Source: Cypionkella sp.
Lineage (GTDB): Bacteria; Pseudomonadota; Alphaproteobacteria; Rhodobacterales; Rhodobacteraceae
Reading direction: 5' to 3'
NCBI GenBank assembly: GCA_018063485.1
Contig: JAGPBG010000182.1
Span: 1 to 5,385, forward strand
Length of the DNA: 5,385 nt
Part shown: positions 1-5,271 of the stretch, in pieces
How the letters are laid out: the number at the start of each line of letters is the position of its first letter
Position numbering within the stretch: the first letter of the stretch is position 1
Program-made: the position numbers and the translations under genes
The notes under the pieces: generated by a model
Seen by the model: the letters and a program-made list of their open reading frames with translations, nothing else
Database searches by the model: none
Told to the model about the DNA's origin: nothing

Positions 1-317
1 GGGTGATCCTGAAGCAGACGGCGCTGCTGGATGCGGAATCCCTTGGACTTGAGGCGTGTTTCTTCGTACTGATCCGCACCTCGGAACATGAATCCGATTG
101 GCAGCGCAAATTCCTGCAAGTGCTGCGCGCGCGCCCCGAGGTGATGGAGGCACATCGGTTGGCCGGGGATATTGACTATATCCTGAAGGTGCGGGTCAAG
201 AATGCGCGCGCCTATGATCAGTTCTATCAGGCGCTGATTTCCGAGGTGAAGATCTACAACGTAACGGCTTTGTTGAGCATGGAAGAGATCAAGGCGACCA
301 CCTCTTTGCCGCTTTAA
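1..317 (+). CDS. Lrp/AsnC-family transcriptional regulator, C-terminal part (5' end outside window)
   Basis: Only the C-terminal effector (RAM, alpha-beta sandwich) domain is visible, about 104 residues. The family is normally about 150-165 residues with an N-terminal helix-turn-helix, which must lie left of position 1. The GTG at position 3 is therefore an internal valine, not a start. Family landmarks seen in order are the strand leading into EACFFVLIRT, the PEVMEAHRLAGDIDYILKVR segment (in E. coli Lrp the equivalent is EIQECHLVSGDFDYLLKTR), and a final strand with MEEIK near the end, matching MEEVK in Lrp. Members bind DNA as dimers to octamers and usually respond to amino acids or similar small ligands through this domain. 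The TAA stop overlaps the TAA of the opposing P450 gene in a shared TTAA, so the two genes converge with no spacer. Its regulon cannot be told from here; it is not divergent from any visible gene, so control of a left-hand neighbour is as likely as control of the P450. Confidence 0.9.
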   Translation, partial: VILKQTALLDAESLGLEACFFVLIRTSEHESDWQRKFLQVLRARPEVMEAHRLAGDIDYILKVRVKNARAYDQFYQALISEVKIYNVTALLSMEEIKATTSLPL

Positions 318-1489
318 CCATCCACCATCAGCGATTTCAGCCCGTGGAAATGGTAGACATCACCGTAAAGCGGGGCCTCTGCCAAGCGCAGGGTCGGCAG
401 GCGATTGAACAGGATCGGCAGGGCGGTTTGCAACTCCAGCCTTGCAAGCGGCGCGCCGACACAGAAATGGATGCCCGCGCCGAAGCTGACATGCGGCTTG
501 ACGCTCCGGGTGGGAATGAAGCGCCCAGGATCATCCCAAACGCCGGGATCGCGGTTGCAGGCGGCCATCAGAATCGCTACCTGATCACCGCGCCTGAAGG
601 TCTGGCCCATCACTTCGACCTCTTCATAGACCCAGCGGGTGAACATGTGCAGGGCCGGATCGAACCGCAGGATTTCCTCGACGCAAGCGGCGGGATCGGT
701 CGCAAGCGCGCCTGCCGTTCCGGTTTCCAGCAAGGTTTTGACGCCATTGCCGATGGTGTGAACAGTGGCCTCATGGCCTGCGTTCAACAGCAAGATGCAG
801 GTGGTGATCAACTCGTCCGTGGTCAGCTTTTCGCCGGCCGCCTCGGCAGCAATCAGCGAGGTGATCAGATCATCGCGCGGGTCTTGGCGGCGGGCCCGCA
901 CATAGCTGCGCATGAACTCCACAAAGGCCTCGGTTGCGGCAATCGCACGGTCTTCGCGGTCGCGGTCGCGGCCCGCCATATACATGCCGACCATGGCGTT
1001 CGACCAGCGCAACAGATCGTCCGACATATCCTCTGGCACGCCCAACAGCCGGGCGATGATGATGACCGGCAGCTTTTGGCCAAAGTGCTGTAACAGATCA
1101 AAGCGCCCGGTCGGAAAGGCGTCGATCAACTGATGGGTCAGGGTGGCTATTTCAGGTTCAAGCGCCGCGATCCGGCGTGAGGTGAAGGCGCGCAGCACCA
1201 AAGAGCGCAGCCTTGTGTGGCGCGGGGGCTCCAATTCCAGCATCGAATGGGCCTCGACGGCGTAGAACGGGGTCAGATGATCGGGGATCACCGGAGCGAG
1301 TTCTGCGGGCACCTCGCGGCCAAAGCGGCGGTCGCGGTAGATGGCGGCGGCGGCGGCGGCATTGCCGGTGCAAGCCATGCCATAGTTGGCCCAGTAAAAG
1401 AACGGGCCGGCGGTCCTTGCCATCTCATAAAACGGATAGGGGTTCTGGACGAAAACCGGATCAAGCGGCGATTGGTTCAGCGTTTTCAT
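314..1489 (-). CDS. Cytochrome P450 (class I bacterial type)
   Basis: This 391-residue protein has the normal length of a soluble bacterial P450 and no membrane anchor. Family marks, in order, are the C-helix EPPRHTRLR at 87-95, the I-helix AGHEAT at 237-242, the K-helix ExxR at E272-R275, and the heme loop FGAGIHFCVG at 336-345 with C343 as the thiolate ligand. Such enzymes insert one oxygen atom into a small organic substrate using electrons from a ferredoxin and its reductase. Neither partner is encoded here, so they must be supplied from elsewhere. In the I-helix, the residue expected to be the oxygen-activating threonine (T252 of P450cam) aligns with A241, and a threonine follows at 242. 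The ATG overlaps the upstream permease stop as ATGA and no good Shine-Dalgarno precedes it, so translation is probably coupled to the permease. Substrate and CYP family cannot be assigned. Confidence 0.96.
   Translation of the reverse strand: MKTLNQSPLDPVFVQNPYPFYEMARTAGPFFYWANYGMACTGNAAAAAAIYRDRRFGREVPAELAPVIPDHLTPFYAVEAHSMLELEPPRHTRLRSLVLRAFTSRRIAALEPEIATLTHQLIDAFPTGRFDLLQHFGQKLPVIIIARLLGVPEDMSDDLLRWSNAMVGMYMAGRDRDREDRAIAATEAFVEFMRSYVRARRQDPRDDLITSLIAAEAAGEKLTTDELITTCILLLNAGHEATVHTIGNGVKTLLETGTAGALATDPAACVEEILRFDPALHMFTRWVYEEVEVMGQTFRRGDQVAILMAACNRDPGVWDDPGRFIPTRSVKPHVSFGAGIHFCVGAPLARLELQTALPILFNRLPTLRLAEAPLYGDVYHFHGLKSLMVDG
1343..1360. repeat. (GGC)6 trinucleotide tract inside the P450 gene
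   Basis: There are six perfect GGC units on the plus strand, read as six GCC alanine codons (A44-A49) of the P450. Tandem triplets can gain or lose units without breaking the frame, so alanine number may vary among strains. The tract lies in the N-terminal region, well ahead of the heme and oxygen-binding motifs. Confidence 0.85.
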
Positions 1490-2427
1490 AGCGGTCGCGA
1501 TGGCTTTGGGGAAGGCACAGGCAAGATCCCCTGAGCGATCAAGACACCGAGTCCGACAATCGCTGCTGAAAGGGCTTGCAGCCAGGACCAGCTTCCTCCA
1601 AGCGCAAAGATGATCAGCATCACATAGAACGGCGTCATGTTGATATGCATCGCAGAAACTCCGATGCCCAGCCTATCCACAGCGCTGATCCACAAGACTT
1701 GCGAAACAGCCATGCCGCCCACGGCAAAAATCACCAGGGCCGCGAAGGAGTTCCAGCCAAGTGCCTGCCATTGCGGTTGTGGCCCACCTGCCAGCATCTG
1801 TGCGGTTGCGGCCAGCGCGATGCAGATCGCGGCTCCGACAAGGGTGATGGTTGTGCGGCCAATTGTGGACAGCGTAGGAAAGGCGGTGACGGCCCAGCGC
1901 GATCCTAGTGTAAAGCTGAGCACTGAGCAAAAACAGACTGCGGCACCAAGCCCCAGGTCAAGATTGACTTCACCTGGCAGACCCAGAACCACCATTGCCC
2001 CACCGATCAGGCTGAGCAACAAGCCGATGATCAGACCGAATGTAATCCTGCGCTTGTCAAAGACCACTTCGAGCGCGATACCCATCACCGGCATCGTGGC
2101 TGAAATGACTGCCACGGTGACAGGTCCGGTCATGGATTGGCCAAGGATCATCAGATAGGCACCCAAGGCGAAACCAACGCCACCGACCAAAATCCCACGG
2201 CCCCAATTTGCCTGCAACAAAGCCCTGCCGCCGTCGATTAACCACCAGATCGGGAGCAGGAAGGCCGCGGCCATCACAACCCGTGCCGCAGTCAGCAGGA
2301 CCGGGGGCACCAAAGGGATCAGAGTATCTGCCGCAGGCAAACCCGCCGCCCAAAGCACCATCGAGGCCGCACAAATCAGATTTGCCCCCATTAGCCTTTT
2401 TGAATTTGTTGGGGAAAGTGCAGCCAT
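1486..2427 (-). CDS. DMT-superfamily (EamA) permease, ten membrane segments
   Basis: This 313-residue, very hydrophobic protein has about ten predicted membrane helices (roughly residues 13-32, 42-62, 78-97, 100-123, 129-150, 157-175, 190-213, 225-247, 258-278 and 281-301). They are arranged as two five-helix halves, as expected for duplicated EamA domains of the drug/metabolite transporter superfamily. Typical features are the tryptophan in the first helix (VLWA), the basic FDKRR loop after helix 4, and the proline-containing helix 9. Members move metabolites or amino acids across the inner membrane, often outward. The substrate is unknown. A longer reading from 2448 adds seven residues, but the ATG at 2427 is preferred because a perfect AGGAGG lies 7 nt before it and would otherwise be inside the coding region. 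The stop overlaps the P450 ATG by four bases, so the two are co-expressed, and the permease may carry the P450 substrate or product. Confidence 0.93.
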   Translation of the reverse strand: MAALSPTNSKRLMGANLICAASMVLWAAGLPAADTLIPLVPPVLLTAARVVMAAAFLLPIWWLIDGGRALLQANWGRGILVGGVGFALGAYLMILGQSMTGPVTVAVISATMPVMGIALEVVFDKRRITFGLIIGLLLSLIGGAMVVLGLPGEVNLDLGLGAAVCFCSVLSFTLGSRWAVTAFPTLSTIGRTTITLVGAAICIALAATAQMLAGGPQPQWQALGWNSFAALVIFAVGGMAVSQVLWISAVDRLGIGVSAMHINMTPFYVMLIIFALGGSWSWLQALSAAIVGLGVLIAQGILPVPSPKPSRPL

Positions 2428-2434
2428 CCGAGTT

Positions 2435-2440
2435 CCTCCT
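2435..2440 (-). promoter_or_regulatory. Shine-Dalgarno site that fixes the permease start
   Basis: The minus strand reads AGGAGG here, a perfect match to the anti-Shine-Dalgarno, 7 nt before the ATG at 2427. An in-frame ATG at 2448 lies upstream of this site and has no such signal, so 2427 is the likely start. Confidence 0.85.
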
Positions 2441-2446
2441 GACTCC

Positions 2447-2476
2447 ATCTTAATGAGGCGCTCACAATTGTGTCAG
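2447..2476 (-). promoter_or_regulatory. Candidate promoter for the permease-P450 pair
   Basis: On the minus strand a CTGACA -35-like box (2471-2476; five of six to TTGACA) is followed after 18 nt by TAAGAT (2447-2452; four of six to TATAAT). Transcription would begin about 15 nt before the start codon, giving a very short leader that still holds the AGGAGG. The gap to tpiA is only 69 bp and shows no clear terminator, so read-through from tpiA is also possible. The match is by eye. Confidence 0.3.
2463..2472. promoter_or_regulatory. Perfect 10-bp palindrome, possible operator
   Basis: CACAATTGTG is self-complementary over ten bases. It overlaps the candidate -35 and spacer of the permease-P450 promoter, where repressors commonly bind. 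A second palindrome, CAGGCCTG at 2474-2481, lies one base away. Read on the minus strand, the first palindrome continues into AATTGTGAGCGC, a half-site like that of LacI-family operators, but the other half is only loosely matched. The regulator is unknown. Confidence 0.35.
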
Positions 2477-2496
2477 GCCTGTCTCCGACATGAGAA

Positions 2497-3240
2497 TCAG
2501 CTTGCCGACAATGCGGCGATGATTGCGCCAAATTCAGCAGCCTTCAGGCTTGCGCCGCCGACAAGCGCCCCATCAACATGCTCCACCGCAAAGATTTCGG
2601 CAGCATTTGACGGTTTTACCGAGCCGCCATAAAGCAATCTGATGCCTGACCCGGCCGGTCCGAACCTCGCGGTCAGGCGCTGGCGTATGAAACCATGAAC
2701 TTCACCGATCTGCGCCAGTGTTGGCGTCCGTCCGGTGCCAATGGCCCAAACCGGCTCATAGGCCACCACAAGGGTAGTGGGATCGGCGCTCTCAGGGATT
2801 GATTGCTGCAATTGTGTGCCGATCACGGCCAGGGTGGTTCCTGCATCGCGTTCCGCCGCAGTCTCGCCGACACAAAGGATCTGTGTCAGGCCCGCCGCCC
2901 CCGCCGCCTTCAACTTGGCGCAGATCAGTTCATTGCTTTCACCATGATCTGTCCGTCGTTCGGAATGGCCGAGGATCACATGGCTCGCGCCAGCATCTGC
3001 CAACATCCTTGCCGAAATATCGCCGGTATGGGCACCAGCGGCTGCCGTATGGCAATCTTGGCCGCCAACCTGCACAAGACTGCCGGCCGTGCAAGCGGCC
3101 ATCTGTGACAACAAGGTTGCAGGCGGGCATAGCAAAACGGCACAACCTGGCGTACCGACCGCAGCGATCAAAGCCGAAACCTCGCTCAAAGCCGACTGTG
3201 TTCCGTTCATCTTCCAATTGCCGGCGGCGAGCTTCTTCAT
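2497..3240 (-). CDS. tpiA: Triose-phosphate isomerase
   Basis: This 247-residue enzyme of full family length interconverts dihydroxyacetone phosphate and glyceraldehyde 3-phosphate in the cytosol, serving glycolysis, gluconeogenesis and the Calvin cycle. All active-site signatures are present: N8 and K10 in GNWKMNG, the catalytic electrophile H92 in GHSERR, and the catalytic base E162 in [10 protein letters not shown]. That last motif leads into the flexible lid loop, and the phosphate-gripping segments are [11 protein letters not shown] (203-213) and GALVGGASL (224-232). The ATG at 3240 is preceded at 7 nt by AGGGAG (3248-3253), which supports this start. It lies 127 bp after sufA and 69 bp before the permease, on the same strand. 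Nothing about the enzyme is unusual. It has no evident functional link to its neighbours and may be transcribed with them or alone. Confidence 0.98.
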   Translation of the reverse strand: MKKLAAGNWKMNGTQSALSEVSALIAAVGTPGCAVLLCPPATLLSQMAACTAGSLVQVGGQDCHTAAAGAHTGDISARMLADAGASHVILGHSERRTDHGESNELICAKLKAAGAAGLTQILCVGETAAERDAGTTLAVIGTQLQQSIPESADPTTLVVAYEPVWAIGTGRTPTLAQIGEVHGFIRQRLTARFGPAGSGIRLLYGGSVKPSNAAEIFAVEHVDGALVGGASLKAAEFGAIIAALSAS

Positions 3241-3263
3241 CGTCTTACTCCCTGAGTCATGAC

Positions 3264-3297
3264 AGGCTTAGCGAAGCAACTGATCAGGGGGAAGCCT
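3264..3297 (-). other. Inverted repeat in the tpiA leader
   Basis: AGGCTT (3264-3269) and AAGCCT (3292-3297) are 6-bp complementary arms 22 nt apart. The first arm can alternatively close a small hairpin, GCTT-AGCG-AAGC (3266-3277). They lie between sufA and tpiA in what would be the tpiA 5' leader. No T-run follows on either strand, so it does not look like an intrinsic terminator. The rest of the 127-bp gap (3241-3367) shows no convincing -35/-10 pair and no ORF with a start signal. Confidence 0.25.
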
Positions 3298-3367
3298 TTG
3301 CACTCGTTTTCGAGATACTATGTCGATACCCGCCAGCGAATGTTGAAGCCGCAAGCTCTGATTCGCC

Positions 3368-3727
3368 TTATTCAGCGGGGATTTCCTTGAACTTGATGGA
3401 CTCACCACAGCCACAGGCGTCCACCACATTCGGATTGCGAAACTTGAAGCCTGCCGAAAGCAAATCCATCTCATAATCTATCAAAGTGCCAAACAGGAAC
3501 ATCTGGGCCATTGGCGCGATCAACACGCGCGCGCCATCCTGATCAACCACTTCATCCATCGGATTGGCTTCGGTCACATAATCCATTGTGTATTCCATGC
3601 CTGCACAGCCGCCCTTCTTGACGCCGATGCGCAGGCCAGCCGAGCCTTGATTTGCCATCAGCCGCGCAATCTGGCGCGCGGCGATTGGGGTCAGGGTGAC
3701 GGCCGCTTTGCCGGGAATGCCGAACAT
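3368..3727 (-). CDS. sufA: A-type Fe-S carrier, HesB/IscA/SufA family
   Basis: This 119-residue protein has the usual length and fold signature of A-type carriers, which hold Fe-S clusters or iron and pass them to target proteins in the cytosol. The three invariant cysteines are present: C41 in GGCAGM, and C105 and C107 in the C-terminal ACGCGES (C35, C99 and C101 in E. coli IscA). The GLRIGVKKGGC strand and the NPN segment before the final cysteines are also typical. The CGCGES ending is closer to SufA than to the CGCGSS of IscA and ErpA, and the next gene upstream on the strand is sufT, so sufA is the favoured name. Sequence alone does not fully separate it from an IscA/ErpA role. The start is well set by AAGGAG 7 nt before the ATG. 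It has its own candidate promoter and is 389 bp away from sufT. Confidence 0.92.
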   Translation of the reverse strand: MFGIPGKAAVTLTPIAARQIARLMANQGSAGLRIGVKKGGCAGMEYTMDYVTEANPMDEVVDQDGARVLIAPMAQMFLFGTLIDYEMDLLSAGFKFRNPNVVDACGCGESIKFKEIPAE

Positions 3728-3740
3728 GAGATATCTCCTT
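3728..3740 (-). promoter_or_regulatory. sufA ribosome-binding site overlapping a 10-bp palindrome
   Basis: AAGGAG (3735-3740 on the minus strand) lies 7 nt before the sufA ATG, a strong site. GAGATATCTC (3728-3737), a perfect 10-bp palindrome, fills the gap between it and the ATG and overlaps the GAG of the site. The palindrome may be chance, or it may affect ribosome access or bind a regulator. Confidence 0.6.
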
Positions 3741-3746
3741 TACATC

Positions 3747-3775
3747 AATCTAGTATGAAAGAGTGAGAATTCCAA
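3747..3775 (-). promoter_or_regulatory. Candidate sufA promoter
   Basis: On the minus strand TTGGAA (3770-3775) and TAGATT (3747-3752) are each four of six to consensus and are separated by exactly 17 nt. Transcription would start close to the AAGGAG site. This would let sufA be expressed independently of sufT. It is matched by eye with modest hexamers. Confidence 0.35.
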
Positions 3776-4116
3776 GCGGTGCCAGACGCGCCAACCCCAC
3801 AATGGTCGCAAATGCCGCAACCGTCAGCGATTTGTCGAAGTATCGAGTGGCTCTTGCCGGGTTCACCAAGTTGATGGGCAAGCAAATGCGCATTAGAAAG
3901 GCCGCGCCAGGCAATTGCGAGGATGCAGCTATCAGGTTGCCAGTCATCCCCTCGAATGCGACCAAATCAATGAGCCGACACCCGCGGCATGTTTGGCTGC
4001 ATCCAGGCCCCACGCGCATCCGAAGGCAGGTCACATTGGTTATCTGTCCCGATTGCAGCGCAAGTTACAAGGTTTTCGCGCCTGTTTCCCGACGCGCCAG
4101 CGATAAGGGCTGAGTG
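3776..4116. other. Long sufT-sufA spacer with no convincing gene
   Basis: About 340 bp lie between the sufT stop and the sufA promoter region. Several mutually overlapping ORFs occur on both strands (a 94-residue minus reading at 3750-4034 and a 116-residue plus reading at 3763-4113), but none has a ribosome-binding site or a recognisable domain. The minus-strand frame that continues from sufT is open except for two stops, the sufT TAG and one TGA about 48 codons later. GC is about 57 percent by counting, much like the neighbours. I see no terminal inverted repeats, tRNA or terminator. It could be a decayed gene or insertion, or a dispersed intergenic repeat, but the sequence does not settle this. 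Confidence 0.4.
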
Positions 4117-4479
4117 CTACATGAAACCCAATTCAAGCCGTGCCTCATCCGACATCATTTCCATGCCCCAAGGCGGATCAAAGGTCATTTGCACATTCAC
4201 CTGTTTCACGCCCGGCAACGGCTCAATCGCATCAGCGACCCAGCCCGGCATCTCTCCCGCAACCGGGCAACCGGGGGCGGTCAGACTCATGGTGACATCG
4301 ACATCATTTTCGGCACTGATGTCGATGGTGTAGATCAAGCCCAAATCGAAGATATTGACCGGGATCTCGGGATCAAAAACCGACCGGCATGCTTCGACCA
4401 CCTGCTCATATAGCGGATGGTCGGTGGTGGAGGGGCGAATGAGGGGGGCACCCTCGATCTGTTCAAGCGCTTGGTTCAT
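4117..4479 (-). CDS. sufT: SufT, MIP18/DUF59-family Fe-S assembly protein
   Basis: This 120-residue single-domain MIP18 (DUF59) protein is of normal length for the stand-alone SufT type. Signatures are DPEIPVNIFDLGLIY at 36-50, TAPGCPVAGEMPGW at 67-80 with the conserved cysteine C71, and DPPWGMEMMSDEAR at 101-114. Family members act in Fe-S cluster maturation or delivery and matter most when demand for clusters is high; the exact biochemistry is not settled. It is related to PaaD, but no phenylacetate genes are near, while an A-type carrier follows on the same strand, which favours the SUF role. The ATG at 4479 has only a modest GAGAG site. Directly in front lie a consensus -10 box and a perfect inverted repeat, suggesting its own regulated promoter. 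It follows ssb by 92 bp rather than sitting in a sufBCDS operon. Confidence 0.93.
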   Translation of the reverse strand: MNQALEQIEGAPLIRPSTTDHPLYEQVVEACRSVFDPEIPVNIFDLGLIYTIDISAENDVDVTMSLTAPGCPVAGEMPGWVADAIEPLPGVKQVNVQMTFDPPWGMEMMSDEARLELGFM

Positions 4480-4485
4480 GACGGG

Positions 4486-4510
4486 CTCTCAAAGTTGTTG
4501 AGAGATTATA
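4486..4510 (-). promoter_or_regulatory. sufT promoter -10 with abutting inverted-repeat operator candidate
   Basis: On the minus strand a perfect TATAAT (4505-4510) is followed at once by CTCTCAA-N5-TTGAGAG (arms 4498-4504 and 4486-4492), a perfect 7-bp inverted repeat ending 6 nt before the ATG. The -35 position at 17 nt carries GACCTT, a poor match. With a start site about 7 nt below the -10, most of the first arm would not be transcribed, so a DNA operator over -10/+1 fits better than an RNA hairpin. The second arm also carries the weak ribosome site. It does not match the Irr or RirA boxes I know. Confidence 0.5.
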
Positions 4511-4530
4511 TAGGGAATTGCACCGCAAAG

Positions 4531-4556
4531 GTCCAGAGGCGGCAAGCGCCTGAGAC
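4531..4556 (-). terminator. Weak stem-loop after ssb, possible terminator
   Basis: About 15 nt past the ssb stop, the minus strand can fold as GTCT/GGAC and AGGCG/CGCCT stems with a small internal loop and a CTTGC hairpin loop. No U-run follows, so it would be a poor intrinsic terminator, though it could help Rho-dependent termination or protect the 3' end. Confidence 0.25.
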
Positions 4557-4571
4557 AATGCGTCATCGCCC

Positions 4572-5093
4572 TTAGAATGGAATCTCGTCATCCATATCCG
4601 AGCGACCGCCGCCGCCAGCAGAGCCGCCGCCAAAACCACCAGTGGTGCCGCCGCCTGAAGAGCCGCCGCGATAGCCACCGCTCTGATCGTCATAGCCACC
4701 ACGGCGTTCATCCTGAGCGCCACCAGTTTCACTCCCGCTGTCACGACCGCCCAGAAGCGTCAACTCACCGCGAAACTGCCGCAACACCACTTCGGTGGAA
4801 TAGCGGTCAGCCCCGGATTGATCCTGCCATTTGCGGGTTTCCAACTGGCCCTCGATATAGACCGTCGAACCTTTGCGCAGATATTGCTCGGCAATTTTAC
4901 CCAAAGCCTCATTGAAGATCGCCACGGAATGCCATTCGGTGCGCTCTTTGCGCTCACCGCTTTGTTTGTCGCGCCAGGTTTCTGAGGTGGCAATGCGCAG
5001 GTTCACCACCTTGCCGCCATTGGGGAAAGACCGCACCTCGGGGTCTCGCCCCAAATTGCCGACCAGAATAACCTTGTTGACCGATCCCGCCAT
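4572..5093 (-). CDS. ssb: Single-stranded DNA-binding protein
   Basis: This 173-residue SSB coats single-stranded DNA during replication, recombination and repair, normally as a tetramer. The N-terminal OB fold (about 1-115) opens with [19 protein letters not shown] and keeps the DNA-stacking aromatics known from E. coli: W40, W54, F60 and a tryptophan at 89 (88 in E. coli). A glycine-rich, probably disordered linker (about 116-163) leads to the acidic tip MDDEIPF, the docking site for partner repair and replication proteins. The ATG at 5093 is chosen because family proteins begin here and AGGGGG (5099-5104) lies 5 nt upstream. A longer reading to 5135 would need a TTG start and adds residues foreign to the family. 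Its promoter lies in the region shared with the divergent gene at 5301. No alphaproteobacterial LexA box (GTTC-N7-GTTC) is evident. Confidence 0.97.
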   Translation of the reverse strand: MAGSVNKVILVGNLGRDPEVRSFPNGGKVVNLRIATSETWRDKQSGERKERTEWHSVAIFNEALGKIAEQYLRKGSTVYIEGQLETRKWQDQSGADRYSTEVVLRQFRGELTLLGGRDSGSETGGAQDERRGGYDDQSGGYRGGSSGGGTTGGFGGGSAGGGGRSDMDDEIPF

Positions 5094-5160
5094 ATGCGCC
5101 CCCTGATTCCACTCATTCCCCGGCAGTTTCGCCAAGTTTGGTTAATAAATTCTGTGCATC

Positions 5161-5189
5161 GCTATAACCTGTGCCGCCGCCCCCCGCAA
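5161..5189 (-). promoter_or_regulatory. Candidate ssb promoter
   Basis: On the minus strand TTGCGG (5184-5189) and TATAGC (5161-5166) stand exactly 17 nt apart. They match consensus in three and four of six positions. The leader to the ATG at 5093 would be about 60 nt. Tentative; other pairs in this AT-richer stretch are possible. Confidence 0.28.
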
Positions 5190-5217
5190 CAGAGCTCAAT
5201 TCCACCGCTGACTGCGG

Positions 5218-5237
5218 CCATTTGTCGATGCAAATGG
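5218..5237. promoter_or_regulatory. 7-6-7 inverted repeat between ssb and the divergent gene
   Basis: CCATTTG-TCGATG-CAAATGG is a perfect 20-bp dyad with 7-bp arms. It lies just upstream of the -35 of the plus-strand promoter and about 30 bp behind the candidate ssb -35, a position fit for an activator or a regulator of both genes. The protein is unknown. Confidence 0.4.
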
Positions 5238-5242
5238 ATGGG

Positions 5243-5271
5243 CTGGCAAGATCAGAAAAAATGGGTATAGT
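5243..5271 (+). promoter_or_regulatory. Promoter of the gene at 5301
   Basis: CTGGCA (5243-5248, four of six) and TATAGT (5266-5271, five of six) are separated by exactly 17 nt containing an A-run. Transcription would start near 5278, giving a leader of about 23 nt. This is the best-formed promoter by eye in the window. Confidence 0.5.

Noticed and set aside
3..5. GTG as the start of the Lrp-family gene
   Set aside because: The visible protein lacks the helix-turn-helix and begins in the middle of the linker to the effector domain, so the true start is outside the window.
344..1093. Long open frame (249 codons) on the plus strand inside the P450
   Set aside because: It is antisense to a P450 with all its motifs intact, has no ribosome site and yields a low-complexity translation, as expected for a shadow frame in GC-rich DNA.
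3750..4034. Minus-strand 94-codon frame with a C-x3-C-x2-C pattern like a radical SAM motif
   Set aside because: The frame is far too short for a radical SAM enzyme, the flanking residues do not fit, the GTG start has no ribosome site, and the end overlaps the candidate sufA promoter.
3763..4113. Plus-strand 116-codon frame with CPDCSASYKV, like an MJ0042 zinc-finger start
   Set aside because: Only one CxxC pair is present and the frame ends before a second could occur. There is no ribosome site and no other support.
3741..4116. Insertion sequence between sufT and sufA
   Set aside because: I could find no terminal inverted repeats, target duplication or transposase motif. GC is similar to the flanks. 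It is kept only as an open question in the findings.
4463..4744. Minus-strand 93-codon frame overlapping the ssb 3' end and sufT start
   Set aside because: It is an out-of-frame reading of the glycine-rich ssb linker, with alanine-rich low complexity and no start signal.
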